Source: Bacillota bacterium
GTDB taxonomy: Bacteria > Bacillota > Clostridia > UBA1381 > UMGS1253
Assembly: GCA_022706785.1 (NCBI GenBank)
Contig: JAKJBW010000005.1
Location: 1-64,000 of the forward strand
Direction of reading: 5' to 3'
Length of the DNA stretch: 64,000 bases
Under the pieces are notes generated by a model, which made no database searches, was not told where the DNA came from, and saw nothing but the letters and a program-made list of their open reading frames with translations. The position numbers were made by a program, and so were the translations under genes. Within the stretch, counting starts at the first letter, position 1, and each line of letters opens with the position of its first letter. Below, piece by piece: positions 24,927-33,330 of the stretch.

Positions 24927-25283
24927 ATGAACGACAAAAAAAGTAGGGTGGCGGGGAGTGGGAACAAGAAAGGTCTGACCAAAAGGGATAAACACACTAT
25001 CCGTTTTCTAAAATGGATCAGGCGTTATTCCGGTTGGTGGTATCTCATTTGTACGCCTGGTGACGAACACATGAATATGGGCATGATGAAAATGCTGACC
25101 CAACGCCTTGCAAAAGAACAATTTTATGAAATCATCTTTGTTTTGCTCATGGTGCATAGGGATACTGATTTTATGGACAGCGTTTTCAAATATTCATTGC
25201 TTGAAATGATAATTGCAGGGTGGCAGGGCGAAGTCAAAGGTAAAGACCAGTTTATACAGGACATAACAGATTTATTAACCTAA
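24927..25283 (+). CDS. Hypothetical protein
   Basis: A 118-residue protein with a basic N-terminus (KKSRVAGSGNKKGLTKRDKH) and a helical rest (TIRFLKWIRRYSGWWYLICT; LAKEQFYEIIFVLLMVHRD). It has no signal peptide or clear transmembrane helix. GGCGGGTG lies about ten bases before ATG. It overlaps or abuts the next gene, suggesting a two-gene operon. No family was recognised. Confidence 0.6.
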   Translation: MNDKKSRVAGSGNKKGLTKRDKHTIRFLKWIRRYSGWWYLICTPGDEHMNMGMMKMLTQRLAKEQFYEIIFVLLMVHRDTDFMDSVFKYSLLEMIIAGWQGEVKGKDQFIQDITDLLT

Positions 25284-25300
25284 TGAAAGGGGCAAATAGT

Positions 25301-25600
25301 ATGATAATTCGGCAAATAAAAGAGAACCATTGGGAGCACGTTTTCAGCCATGTCACTAAATATGGCAGGGCAACGCCCATGTCCTTGCAGTATGACATTG
25401 ACATTAACTGCAATGGCGTGGATTATATTCTGACAATACAGCCGGACAGAAACCGAAAACTGGTAGCCTTGCAAGCAATGGGCGTTTATCCCGACGGTGG
25501 GGAAATAGGCGGCAAAAGGTATCGTTTGGTAGATAATAATGTGATGCTTTCCGCACTTCTTGAAATTATTATTTATCAGGGCGCTAATAAAAGAAAGTAA
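25301..25600 (+). CDS. Hypothetical protein
   Basis: A 99-residue protein (MIIRQIKENHWEHVFSHVTK, YDIDINCNGVDYILTIQ) with a mixed alpha/beta pattern; not recognised. ATG 25301 has AAAGGGG eight bases upstream; an alternative ATG at 25283 overlaps the stop of the preceding gene. It is followed by a terminator, so it closes the small operon. Confidence 0.6.
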   Translation: MIIRQIKENHWEHVFSHVTKYGRATPMSLQYDIDINCNGVDYILTIQPDRNRKLVALQAMGVYPDGGEIGGKRYRLVDNNVMLSALLEIIIYQGANKRK

Positions 25601-25622
25601 AATAAAAACCGTAGGATCAGCA

Positions 25623-25655
25623 AAAGAAGGTTGAGTGTATTCTCAACCTTCTTTT
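25623..25655 (+). terminator. Terminator of the unknown two-gene operon
   Basis: The stem AAGAAGGTTGAG/CTCAACCTTCTT is followed by TT. Confidence 0.85.
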
Positions 25656-25909
25656 CATAATATTTGGTCTTAAATTTGACTTTGTATATTGAATCATAAA
25701 TAAGGTTTTAAAGTTATGTATCTTATCATTCTACAACGGACTCTAAAATAATTTTTGCACCAAGTTTAAACCCATAAGCAAAGTTTTCATAACAAAAATA
25801 TTGATGTCAATGTTTTTCTGAATAAAAAGTTTGATAAAGCAAATAAATGTTGTATTTTATCAAATGTTATGGTAAAATAATTCTTAAATAATTAGAGGAG
25901 TTGACTAAT
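25656..25909. other. A/T-rich intergenic region
   Basis: No gene is seen. It holds a likely promoter for the next regulator at 25850-25878 (TTGTAT, 17 bases, TAAAAT). Confidence 0.5.
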
Positions 25910-26119
25910 TTGTCGTTTAGTTATAATAAACTTTGGAAGTTATTAATTGATAAGAATATGACGAAAAGTGATTTGAGAAAAGCAATAGGGATATCCTCCA
26001 GCACAATGGCGAAAATGGGCAAAGGCGAAAATGTTTCACTCGACGTTATTGATAAAATATGTAAACTGCTTGATTGTAAGGTTGAAGATATTTTGGAACA
26101 TATAGACGGGAATGAATAA
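25910..26119 (+). CDS. Small XRE family regulator
   Basis: A 69-residue single-domain regulator: SYNKLWKLLIDKNMTKSDLR, GISSSTMAKMGKGENVS, VIDKICKLLDCKVEDILEHI. This type often controls restriction-modification or mobile genes. TTG 25910 is chosen because TTAGAGGAG lies nine bases upstream; TTG 25901 abuts that site. The small ORF at 26164 follows. Confidence 0.82.
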   Translation: MSFSYNKLWKLLIDKNMTKSDLRKAIGISSSTMAKMGKGENVSLDVIDKICKLLDCKVEDILEHIDGNE

Positions 26120-26163
26120 TTAATATTTATATAAAGCTATATTTGGAGGAGAATGAAATATTT

Positions 26164-26289
26164 ATGCATACTGGCGTTTTGACGCAAGTTGAAATAGAAA
26201 AAATTGATAGTATATTAGAGATTTGTTTCGGCAAATTGGTCGATAAAATTTCTTGTGTCCAAAAGGATTTTTTATACAAACAGAATTAA
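26164..26289 (+). CDS. Small ORF, possibly a truncated gene
   Basis: A 41-residue frame (MHTGVLTQVEIEKIDSILEI, then CFGKLVDKISCVQKDF) behind GGAGGAG at a long distance of about 13 bases. The helical, charged composition looks coding, and it follows the XRE regulator at 44 bases. It ends abruptly, so it may be the N-terminus of a gene lost by deletion. Not recognised. Confidence 0.4.
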   Translation: MHTGVLTQVEIEKIDSILEICFGKLVDKISCVQKDFLYKQN

Positions 26290-26511
26290 GAAAACTGGAG
26301 AACACAGATAAAAACACTTTGTATTGTAAATTTTATTCATCTGTAATTAAGCAATTTACTTATCGTCAATACTTGCTTATTGACTATCCATAAACCTTTG
26401 ATTTTACTACGTTTTCAAAAAAGATCCTGTAAAAACACTCCGACCAAAATAAAACCGCTCGTATCAACAGATACAGCGGTTCTCATTTTTCTTATACTTT
26501 GATTTTGTGTG
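26290..26511. other. Intergenic region with minus-strand terminator
   Basis: No gene is seen. A hairpin AACCGCnnGTATC/GATACnGCGGTT at 26453-26481 is followed on the minus strand by TTTTATTTT and ends the SCIFF transcript. Confidence 0.7.
26453..26481 (-). terminator. Terminator of the SCIFF gene
   Basis: Stem-loop with GTATC/GATAC inner and AACCGC/GCGGTT outer pairs, then a T-rich tract on the minus strand. Confidence 0.75.
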
Positions 26512-26673
26512 TTACTCGTTAAGAATTGATTTAGCGGGCTTTTCGCATTTTTGATTGGCAACCGTGCAGGAAGTCTTGCATGCCGACTGGCATGATGTCT
26601 GGCATTCGCCGCAGCCGCCGTTTGCTGCGGAAGCTTTAAGCGTAGCGCCGTTTAACGTCTTTATATGTTTCAT
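26512..26673 (-). CDS. scfA: SCIFF (six cysteines in forty-five) ranthipeptide precursor
   Basis: A 53-residue peptide matching the SCIFF family almost word for word: MKHIKTLNGATLK as leader, then the core CGECQTSCQSACKTSCTVAN and QKCE. Cysteines are at residues 21, 24, 28, 32, 36 and 43. In Clostridia a radical SAM maturase installs thioether (ranthionine-type) crosslinks on this peptide, and products have been tied to quorum-sensing-like control. The start has AAGGGGAG eight bases upstream and a consensus promoter at 26709-26737. The maturase that usually lies beside it is absent: the gene is monocistronic, ended by its own terminator, and convergent with unrelated genes. Confidence 0.95.
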   Translation of the reverse strand: MKHIKTLNGATLKASAANGGCGECQTSCQSACKTSCTVANQKCEKPAKSILNE

Positions 26674-26708
26674 GGTAAAATCTCCCCTTATACGTTTATT
26701 TCTAAAAT

Positions 26709-26737
26709 ATTATACACTTGAGGGCCGCTGTTGTCAA
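26709..26737 (-). promoter_or_regulatory. Promoter of the SCIFF gene
   Basis: Minus-strand TTGACA (26732-26737), 17-base spacer, TATAAT (26709-26714): full consensus. Confidence 0.92.
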
Positions 26738-26792
26738 GCTGTTGAGGGTATATATTTTCCGGCAATGAAAAATAAAAAAACGGGAAAAACTA

Positions 26793-26821
26793 TTGACTGT
26801 AAGCAGTAATCATGCTACAAT
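26793..26821 (+). promoter_or_regulatory. Promoter of tRNA-Leu(UAA)
   Basis: TTGACT (26793-26798), 17-base spacer, TACAAT (26816-26821). Confidence 0.8.
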
Positions 26822-26872
26822 AACAAAGCTTTAGCAAATGCGGCGGTTTGGAGATTTGATATCGAGGTATTT

Positions 26873-26959
26873 GCCCAAGTGGCGGAATAGGCAGACGCAA
26901 GGGACTTAAAATCCCTCGGCAGAAATGCCGTGCCGGTTCGAGTCCGGCCTTGGGCACCA
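26873..26959 (+). tRNA. tRNA-Leu(UAA)
   Basis: An 87-nt class II tRNA: acceptor GCCCAAG/CTTGGGC, anticodon stem AGGGA/TCCCT with loop CTTAAAA (anticodon UAA), long variable arm CGGCAGAAATGCCG, T arm GCCGG-TTCGAGT-CCGGC, and encoded CCA. Confidence 0.96.
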
Positions 26960-26971
26960 GCGTTTTTCATA

Positions 26972-27007
26972 CGGGTTTGCGGACTTTTTCGCAGACCCTT
27001 TTATTTT
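26972..27007 (+). terminator. Terminator of tRNA-Leu(UAA)
   Basis: The imperfect stem GGGTTTGCG/CGCAGACCC is followed by TTTTATTTTT. Confidence 0.75.
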
Positions 27008-27063
27008 TGCAGGGGGCGCAGCATAGTGTGGCAGTAAATTACGGAAATAGCATAGCATATATC

Positions 27064-27092
27064 TTGAGTTATTGGAAATATTATGATATACT
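27064..27092 (+). promoter_or_regulatory. Promoter of the GerMN lipoprotein gene
   Basis: TTGAGT (27064-27069), 17-base spacer, TATACT (27087-27092). Confidence 0.7.
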
Positions 27093-27152
27093 ATTGCCGA
27101 TCAGGATCGAATCATTTATTGCTGAAAATATATGTGAAAAGAGGGTATCGTT

Positions 27153-28202
27153 ATGAAAAGGCAAAGCCTGTTTTGTATTGCGCTGTCCTGTTTGATTATC
27201 ATAGCCGGATGCTCACGTCAGGCCGGCACCGCGCCTGTGCCGCAGGCTACGGCGTCGGAAATGTCGCTGCAGGATTACTACCCGTTTGCGGCAAATACGA
27301 AATATGTGTATGAGGGCCACGGTAATGAATATGCCTCGTTTGGCGTGATTGCGGATTATATGGAGCAAAACCGTATCCAGCTCAGACGCGATAACGGCGG
27401 AACGCAGATGGTCACCGTGCTGGAATTGTCGGAAGGTATGCTCAAAATGCTTTTGTCAAAGGGTGAGATATACTACAGAGAAAACTTTCTAAATGCGGAG
27501 AGCACAGCGCCGGAAATATTATTAAAGGAACCCTTGGAGAAGGGCACATCATGGACATTGCCCGACGGAAGAAAGCGCTATATTTCCGGGGTGGACACCG
27601 ATATATCCACTCCGTCGGGCGATTATAAAGCAATAGAAGTTACAACTGAGACCAAAGGCGGCGGCAAAACCTTAGACTACTACGCCCCGAAGACCGGTTT
27701 GGTAAAAACAGTGTTTATAAGCGATGGCTACGAGGTTTCGTCTGTTTTGGCAGATATCCAATACAATGTCCCGTTTTCGCAGAGCGTAAAGCTTTTCTAT
27801 CCGAAGGCGGATGGAAACGGACTGTATTATATAGACAAGACGCTTTCGTTTAACACAAACGATGTCACAAAAATCGCTATTGAAAAGGCTTTGCGTGACA
27901 CCCCCGCCAAAGTCGCGGTGGGTCCGCTTTCGCCAAACGCCAAAATAAAAAGCCTGTATTTGAATAAAGACAATATGGTTTATATTGACTTTACGCAGGA
28001 ACTGATCAGTGAGATGAACGCAGGTGCAAGCACGGAAGCGCTGATCCTGCAAAGCATTGTCAACACGGTGGGGGAATATTACGGTGCAGACAAGGTATAT
28101 CTTACTGTCGAGGGCAAACCGTATTCGTCAGGGCATCTGGCGATGGGGGAGAAAGAATATTTCAGCGTAGATTTAAGCAATGCCAAAAGGCTTGACCTTT
28201 AG
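27153..28202 (+). CDS. GerMN-domain lipoprotein
   Basis: A 349-residue lipoprotein with signal sequence and lipobox (CLIIIAGC, Cys 20). Residues about 40-210 form an unassigned extracytoplasmic domain (YYPFAANTKYVYEGHGNEYA). Residues about 215-340 form a GerMN domain (VKLFYPKADGNGLYYIDKT, LYLNKDNMVYIDFTQELISE, ALILQSIVNTVGEYYGADK). GerMN occurs in GerM, needed for sporulation and germination, and in other envelope lipoproteins. AAGAGGG precedes ATG, with a promoter 60 bases upstream. RpiB follows about 100 bases later. Confidence 0.88.
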   Translation: MKRQSLFCIALSCLIIIAGCSRQAGTAPVPQATASEMSLQDYYPFAANTKYVYEGHGNEYASFGVIADYMEQNRIQLRRDNGGTQMVTVLELSEGMLKMLLSKGEIYYRENFLNAESTAPEILLKEPLEKGTSWTLPDGRKRYISGVDTDISTPSGDYKAIEVTTETKGGGKTLDYYAPKTGLVKTVFISDGYEVSSVLADIQYNVPFSQSVKLFYPKADGNGLYYIDKTLSFNTNDVTKIAIEKALRDTPAKVAVGPLSPNAKIKSLYLNKDNMVYIDFTQELISEMNAGASTEALILQSIVNTVGEYYGADKVYLTVEGKPYSSGHLAMGEKEYFSVDLSNAKRLDL

Positions 28203-28303
28203 GTCATATTTATGTATGATAATACCTGTGCAAAGGTAAAGCGGGCGCAATACCGATGGATGCAAAAAGGTTTTCAGGGTTTGCTAAGGGGAGGAGAACG
28301 GAA

Positions 28304-28765
28304 ATGAAGATTGCAATCGGGAGCGATCATGGCGGATATGAGATGAAAGAAATCATTATTGACTATTTAAAGGATAAAGGGCACGACATCTGCGATTTCG
28401 GCACGAAAGTTTGCGAGTCTGTGGACTATCCCGTATACGGCAAAAGGGTCGCTGAGGCCGTTGCGGCGGGGCAGCATGATTTGGGTATTCTGATATGCGG
28501 CACAGGCGTGGGCATCTCCATTGCAGCCAATAAGGTAGCCGGGATCCGTGCGGTGGTCTGCAGTGAGCCGTATAGCGCAAAGCTTTCAAGACAGCACAAC
28601 AATGCCAATATTCTTGCTTTGGGCGCGCGTGTTATCGCGCCTGATCTTGCCAAAATGATTATAGACGAATTTTTGGCCGCGGAGTTTGAGGGTGGCCGCC
28701 ATCAGAAGCGCATTGATATGCTCAGTGAAATAGAAAGGGAGCAGGCGGCAAGCAACACGCACTAA
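28304..28765 (+). CDS. rpiB: Ribose 5-phosphate isomerase B
   Basis: A 153-residue RpiB/LacAB family isomerase linking ribulose and ribose 5-phosphate in the pentose phosphate pathway. IAIGSDHGGYEMKEIIIDYL opens the protein; the catalytic cysteine lies in LICGTGVGISIAANKVAG, and CSEPYSAKLSRQHNNANILA follows. AAGGGGAGGAG lies eight bases before ATG 28304, deciding the start over the longer frame at 28256. A strong terminator lies 35 bases after the stop. Confidence 0.95.
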   Translation: MKIAIGSDHGGYEMKEIIIDYLKDKGHDICDFGTKVCESVDYPVYGKRVAEAVAAGQHDLGILICGTGVGISIAANKVAGIRAVVCSEPYSAKLSRQHNNANILALGARVIAPDLAKMIIDEFLAAEFEGGRHQKRIDMLSEIEREQAASNTH

Positions 28766-28800
28766 CAGCATATGAGCCATATTGGCATATTTGATAAAGC

Positions 28801-28831
28801 AAAGGGTCAGACCAAAGTCTGACCCTTTTTA
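28801..28831. terminator. Bidirectional terminator between rpiB and the SASP gene
   Basis: The perfect stem AAAGGGTCAGAC/GTCTGACCCTTT has a CAAA loop and is followed by TT. Confidence 0.92.
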
Positions 28832-28853
28832 TAAAAATAAGTTTATAGCAACG

Positions 28854-29048
28854 TTATTTTATGCTGTTTTCGTACTGCTGTATCATCTTCTTGACCATCT
28901 GGCCGCCAATAGATCCAGCCTGCTTGGTTGTCAAGTTACCATTGTAACCCTGACTCAGAGTAACGCCTACCTCGCTGGCAGCTTCCATCTTGAATTTATC
29001 AAGAGCCGCTCTTGCCTCGGGTACTAAAGCCTGATTGCTTCTTGCCAT
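28854..29048 (-). CDS. Alpha/beta-type small acid-soluble spore protein
   Basis: A 64-residue DNA-coating spore protein with both family signatures: ALDKFKMEAASEVGV around the germination protease site and GYNGNLTTKQAGSIGGQMVKKM near the C-terminus. Such proteins protect spore DNA and are made only in the forespore under sigma-G. The protease site reads MEAAS instead of the common EIA. AGGAGGTG lies eight bases before ATG. This gene is the clearest sign that the host forms spores. Confidence 0.96.
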   Translation of the reverse strand: MARSNQALVPEARAALDKFKMEAASEVGVTLSQGYNGNLTTKQAGSIGGQMVKKMIQQYENSIK

Positions 29049-29220
29049 TGTTGTATCACCTCCTGTTTTAGTTTACACTACTAATTTGCTCAGAAACAAA
29101 TATTTTATAAGATGTAATATATAGCGGTAATACAAATTAATGCAAAGAAACGCATTATTTGTTTTTATTACAAGATTGTTTAAAAAATTAATCTTAAAGG
29201 GCGGTTTTGAGGCAGGGTTC

Positions 29221-31254
29221 TTATAGCAATGCAGCCTCCATCAGCTCTGCGATCTTGGCTTTTAATAGCATATGCTCCCGCAACTCAAGCGTGGGGTCAC
29301 GGTTAATGACCTCACTTGCCGCCTGCCTTGCTTCTTCAAGCATAGGCATATCGGTGAAGAGATTGGCGATTTTCAGGTTTGGAAGTCCATGCTGGCGGGT
29401 GCCAAAAAAATCGCCCGGGCCTCTCAGCTCTAAGTCCTGCTGGGAAATGACAAACCCGTCGTCAGAGGAACATATGGCCTTCATACGCTTTTCGGCCAAA
29501 GACGAGTCGGACTGATTAAACAAAATGCAGTAGCTTTGCGCACCTCCGCGGCCCACCCGGCCGCGCAGCTGATGCAGCTGGCCCAGACCAAAACGCTCCG
29601 CGTTTTCAATAACCATAATATTGGCGTTTGCAACGTCCACGCCCACCTCGATCACGGTTGTGGAGACAAGGATGTCGATTTGGCCTGCGGAAAACTGAGC
29701 CATAGTCTCCTCTTTTTCCTTTTGCTTTTGTTTTCCATGCAGCAAAGCGATCCGGAATTCGGGAAATACAGTTTTTTTCAGTTTTTCGGCAAAATCGGAT
29801 GCGTTTTTCAAATCCATGCTTTCGGATTCTTCCACAAGCGGACAGACGATATAAACCTGTCTGCCTTCATTGATATTTTTTCTCATAAAATTAAAAACAC
29901 GTCTACGCATATTTTCGCCCACCGCAAAGGTTTCCACTTTTTTTCTGCCGGGCGGCAGCTCGTCTATTATAGATATGTCCAGATCGCCATAAAGTATGAG
30001 CGCCAGTGTGCGCGGAATGGGCGTTGCGCTCATCACAAGCACATGCGCGTTGTTGCCTTTGGCGGCAATTGCTCCGCGCTGGTTTACGCCGAATCTGTGC
30101 TGCTCGTCGGTCACGACAAGCGCGAGATTGTGATAGTCTATATTTTGTGAAATGATCGCGTGCGTGCCGATGATCATTTGCACATTGCCGCTTTTTATCT
30201 CATCTGCCGCCCGCGCTTTTTCGGATGCGCGCATAGCGCCCGTGAGCAGGCAAATATTGCAGTCACTGCCAAACATTTTTACAAAATTTTTATAATGCTG
30301 TGCCGCCAGAATTTCGGTCGGCGCCATCAGCGCCGCCTGAAAACCGTTTTTTATCGTAATATACATAGCGCCGGCGGCGATTACCGTTTTGCCCGAGCCG
30401 ACATCGCCCTGCACAAGCCGGTTCATGGGTGTGGCGCAGCCAAGATCGCGGCAGATTTCATCCAAAACGCGTATTTGCGCGCCGGTAAGCTGGTACGGCA
30501 GTTTTTTTTCAAACGAACTGCGGTATGAAAAATCTTTTATGGCTTGTCCGGCCTGCGCCTTGCGCTGAGCTTTCATATAGAGCAGCGAAAGCTGGAGTGT
30601 GCACAGCTCTTCAAACACAAGCCTGCGCCGTGCCAGCGCATAGCTTTCAAAATCCCTGGGGAAATGAATATTTTCTATGGCAAACTTTATTTCGGAAAGC
30701 TTGTATTTTTCTATAATATCAGGAGGTATAGGCTCCGCAAGTTCGCCGATAAACGGTATAGCCGTTTGGATAGCTGTCTGCAGGGCTTTTTGCGTCAGGT
30801 TCGCGGTAAGCGGATATATGGGCACTATTCTTCCGGTAAACTGCCTATTATCGCTCATCGGCTCAAAAACGGGGTTTTCCATCATTTTTCTGCCGCCTAT
30901 ACGCGTGATCTTGCCGTAGAATATGTAGACCTCGCCCTTTTTGAACCGATTCATGACAAACCGGTTGTTGAACCACGAAGCTGTCAGGCTTCCGGTATCG
31001 TCGGTCACGATCAGTTGATAGATGGACAGCCCCTTATGAATACGGCGCTCGGTGACAGACGAAAAAACGGTGCCTTTGATGCACACCGTTTCACCCTCGA
31101 TCGCTTCAAATATGGTTTTGGTATGGCTTCTGTCCTCGTAGCTTCGGGGGAAATAGTACAACAGATCCTGAGCGGTGTGGACTCCCAGCCGCGCTAAAAG
31201 CTTTGCCCTCGCCGCGCCTATACCCTTTAATGCAGAAACCGGACTGTTTAGCAT
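29221..31254 (-). CDS. recG: ATP-dependent DNA helicase RecG
   Basis: A 677-residue superfamily 2 helicase that remodels stalled forks and Holliday junctions. An N-terminal helix-hairpin-helix-like segment (SALKGIGAARAKLLARLGV) and OB wedge domain are followed by helicase motifs: GDVGSGKTVIAAGAM (Walker A), VVTDEQHRFGVNQR (DEQH), MSATPIPRTLAL and QLRGRVGRGGAQSYC. ATG 31254 is preferred over GTG 31263 because GGTGGAG lies eight bases upstream. It follows the DAK2-domain gene with five bases between. Confidence 0.96.
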   Translation of the reverse strand: MLNSPVSALKGIGAARAKLLARLGVHTAQDLLYYFPRSYEDRSHTKTIFEAIEGETVCIKGTVFSSVTERRIHKGLSIYQLIVTDDTGSLTASWFNNRFVMNRFKKGEVYIFYGKITRIGGRKMMENPVFEPMSDNRQFTGRIVPIYPLTANLTQKALQTAIQTAIPFIGELAEPIPPDIIEKYKLSEIKFAIENIHFPRDFESYALARRRLVFEELCTLQLSLLYMKAQRKAQAGQAIKDFSYRSSFEKKLPYQLTGAQIRVLDEICRDLGCATPMNRLVQGDVGSGKTVIAAGAMYITIKNGFQAALMAPTEILAAQHYKNFVKMFGSDCNICLLTGAMRASEKARAADEIKSGNVQMIIGTHAIISQNIDYHNLALVVTDEQHRFGVNQRGAIAAKGNNAHVLVMSATPIPRTLALILYGDLDISIIDELPPGRKKVETFAVGENMRRRVFNFMRKNINEGRQVYIVCPLVEESESMDLKNASDFAEKLKKTVFPEFRIALLHGKQKQKEKEETMAQFSAGQIDILVSTTVIEVGVDVANANIMVIENAERFGLGQLHQLRGRVGRGGAQSYCILFNQSDSSLAEKRMKAICSSDDGFVISQQDLELRGPGDFFGTRQHGLPNLKIANLFTDMPMLEEARQAASEVINRDPTLELREHMLLKAKIAELMEAALL

Positions 31255-31259
31255 ACGCT

Positions 31260-32909
31260 TCACTCCACCGAGATGATATAGTGATACAAAGGCTGCCCGC
31301 CGTTTTGAAGCATGATGTCCAGAGCGGGGTAAGCCGCCTCCAGGTCTGTCTTAAGGGTTTGTGCCTCCTGCTCTGTCACATCGCCGCCATAAAATACCGA
31401 TACCACGGAAGAGGAATCATCCACAAGGGAGGAAACAAGCTGTTTGCAGACGTCGCCGGCACTGCTGCCGACGATTTTAATATCGCCGTCTGAAATGCCT
31501 ATGATATCTCCCGTCTTGATCTCCTTATCCGAAACGCTTGTGTCGCGCACCGCGCAGGTGACCTGGCCTGTACGCACCAGCTCGATTGCCTGCGTCATCT
31601 TCTGTGTGTTTTCGTCCTTGCCCACATGCGGCAGAAAAGCTAAAAGTGCAGTGATCCCCTGCGGTATAGACTTGGTCGGCAGTACAACGACATCCCTTTC
31701 CGAAAGCTCCTGTGCCTGCGTGGCCGCCAGGATAATGTTTTTATTGTTTGGCAAAACATAGATGCACTCGGCGTTTATTTTTTCGATAGCGGACAAAATT
31801 TCATCGGTGCTGGGGTTGCTGCTCTGGCCGCCCATGATGATCTCATCCACGCCAAAATCCTTAAAAATACCGACCAGGCCGTCGCCTGACGCAACGGCCG
31901 CAAAGCCGTAGGGCTTACGGGACTGCGGCGGGGCAGGGGAGGCTTGCGCCGGCGCATCCTGTGTATTTTGACCGTCGGTTATAATAGTTTCGTGCTGTAG
32001 CCGCATATTATCAATCTTTATTTTGCTTATCTCACCAAGCTTGATCGCCTCTTCAATGACAAAGCCCGGATTGTTGGTGTGAATGTGCACCTTGACGATC
32101 TCGTCGTCGTCGATCACAAGCTTGCAGTCGCCTTTGGCGTCAATCAACCCGCTGAAACGCTTCACATTGACATCAGCGGATTTTTTATCGATAATAAATT
32201 CGGTGCAGTAAGCAAACCTGATGTTATCGGAAGGGATAGAGGTTGCCATAACAGGGGCGTCAGCCGCGGAAGACTGTTGGGTTTGGATCGGCTCGCTTGT
32301 GGTCAGGGCGTGGTATGCGCCCTCCAGAATAAGCACAAGCCCGGCGCCGCCTGAATCGACTACGCCCGACTCCTTTAAAACGGGCAGAAGTTCGGGAGTC
32401 CGCTCAAGCGATTTTCTGGCTTCTTCAATCATGTCGTGCATAACTGTTTCAATATCGTTGTTTTCCTGTGCGCTTTGCATTGCCGCCGCCGCACTTTCCC
32501 GGGCGACGGTAAGTATGGTGCCTTCTGTGGGGCGCATGACCGCCTTATATGCCGTTTGCACGCCGCGCTCCAGAGCGGCCGTCAGCTCTTTTGCATCTGC
32601 GGTATTCTTATCCTTTAAATGCTGGGCTATCCCGCGGCAGAACTGAGATAAAATAACGCCAGAATTGCCTCTGGCGCCGCGCAGCGACGCATTTGACAAG
32701 GTATGCGCCACATCGCCGATGGAGGCGGTGACGTATTTTTTAATTTCATCGGCCGCCGCGCAAAGGGTAAGCGACATGTTGGTTCCCGTATCGCCGTCGG
32801 GCACGGGAAATACGTTTAATTTATCCACAGCCGTTTTGTTGTTATATAAATGGTTTGACGCAGAAATGATCATGCCGGCAAACTGCTTACCGTCCAATTC
32901 AAAGATAAT
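31260..32909 (-). CDS. DAK2 domain protein YloV (fatty acid kinase-like), possible AUU start
   Basis: A 549-residue protein of the YloV/DAK2-DegV-like family: DKLNVFPVPDGDTGTNMSLT (dihydroxyacetone-kinase-like nucleotide site), SLRGARGNSGVILSQFCRG, VVDSGGAGLVLILEGAYHA, and a C-terminal DegV-like half. Related FakA proteins phosphorylate fatty acids. The start is odd: after GAGGGGGAG the first codons at the right distance are ATT 32909 and ATC 32906; the frame has TTG only at 32960, without a usable site, and at 32897, 18 bases from it. Alignment in memory with B. subtilis YloV favours the ATT/ATC region. It follows the YloU gene. Confidence 0.85.
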   Translation of the reverse strand: MIFELDGKQFAGMIISASNHLYNNKTAVDKLNVFPVPDGDTGTNMSLTLCAAADEIKKYVTASIGDVAHTLSNASLRGARGNSGVILSQFCRGIAQHLKDKNTADAKELTAALERGVQTAYKAVMRPTEGTILTVARESAAAAMQSAQENNDIETVMHDMIEEARKSLERTPELLPVLKESGVVDSGGAGLVLILEGAYHALTTSEPIQTQQSSAADAPVMATSIPSDNIRFAYCTEFIIDKKSADVNVKRFSGLIDAKGDCKLVIDDDEIVKVHIHTNNPGFVIEEAIKLGEISKIKIDNMRLQHETIITDGQNTQDAPAQASPAPPQSRKPYGFAAVASGDGLVGIFKDFGVDEIIMGGQSSNPSTDEILSAIEKINAECIYVLPNNKNIILAATQAQELSERDVVVLPTKSIPQGITALLAFLPHVGKDENTQKMTQAIELVRTGQVTCAVRDTSVSDKEIKTGDIIGISDGDIKIVGSSAGDVCKQLVSSLVDDSSSVVSVFYGGDVTEQEAQTLKTDLEAAYPALDIMLQNGGQPLYHYIISVE

Positions 32910-32970
32910 TTTAATCTCCCCCTCAAACCGGCGTCCAGCGCCGCATTTACAGCACCGCAACCTCGATGCA

Positions 32971-33324
32971 TCAATCTACTCTTGCGGCTTCCACGTGCAC
33001 TCTGATCTTTCCGACCTTAAAGCCGGACATGCTTTCAATACTGTATTTGACATTATTAATGATACTGTTGCAAATAACCGAGATATTCACGCCGTACTCT
33101 ACCATAAGATGAAGATCTATAGTAATGCGCTCATTTTCTGTTGATATTTCCACACCTTTTGTAATGGAATCACCCATTAAAAGGCTGGCAAGACCGCTCT
33201 TGCCCTTTCTGGTGGTCATGCCTACCACACCATAGCACCTTGTGGCGGCCATACCTGCGATTTTAGCAAGCACCTCGTCCTGAATAATGACGGCGCCATA
33301 TTCGTTTTCTATCTGCAATGCCAT
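32971..33324 (-). CDS. Asp23/Gls24 family envelope stress protein (YloU)
   Basis: A 117-residue Asp23/Gls24 (DUF322) protein: ALQIENEYGAVIIQDEVLAK, then AGMAATRCYGVVGM and VEYGVNISVICNSIINNVKY. The role is uncertain, with links to envelope homeostasis. GGAGGA lies six bases before ATG 33324, making this the start. The pair YloU-YloV followed by recG is conserved in Firmicutes. Confidence 0.92.
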   Translation of the reverse strand: MALQIENEYGAVIIQDEVLAKIAGMAATRCYGVVGMTTRKGKSGLASLLMGDSITKGVEISTENERITIDLHLMVEYGVNISVICNSIINNVKYSIESMSGFKVGKIRVHVEAARVD

Positions 33325-33330
33325 GCCCAT

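Noticed and set aside
20574-26119. Prophage region based on several small HTH regulators
   Set aside because: No structural, packaging, lysis or replication genes are present.
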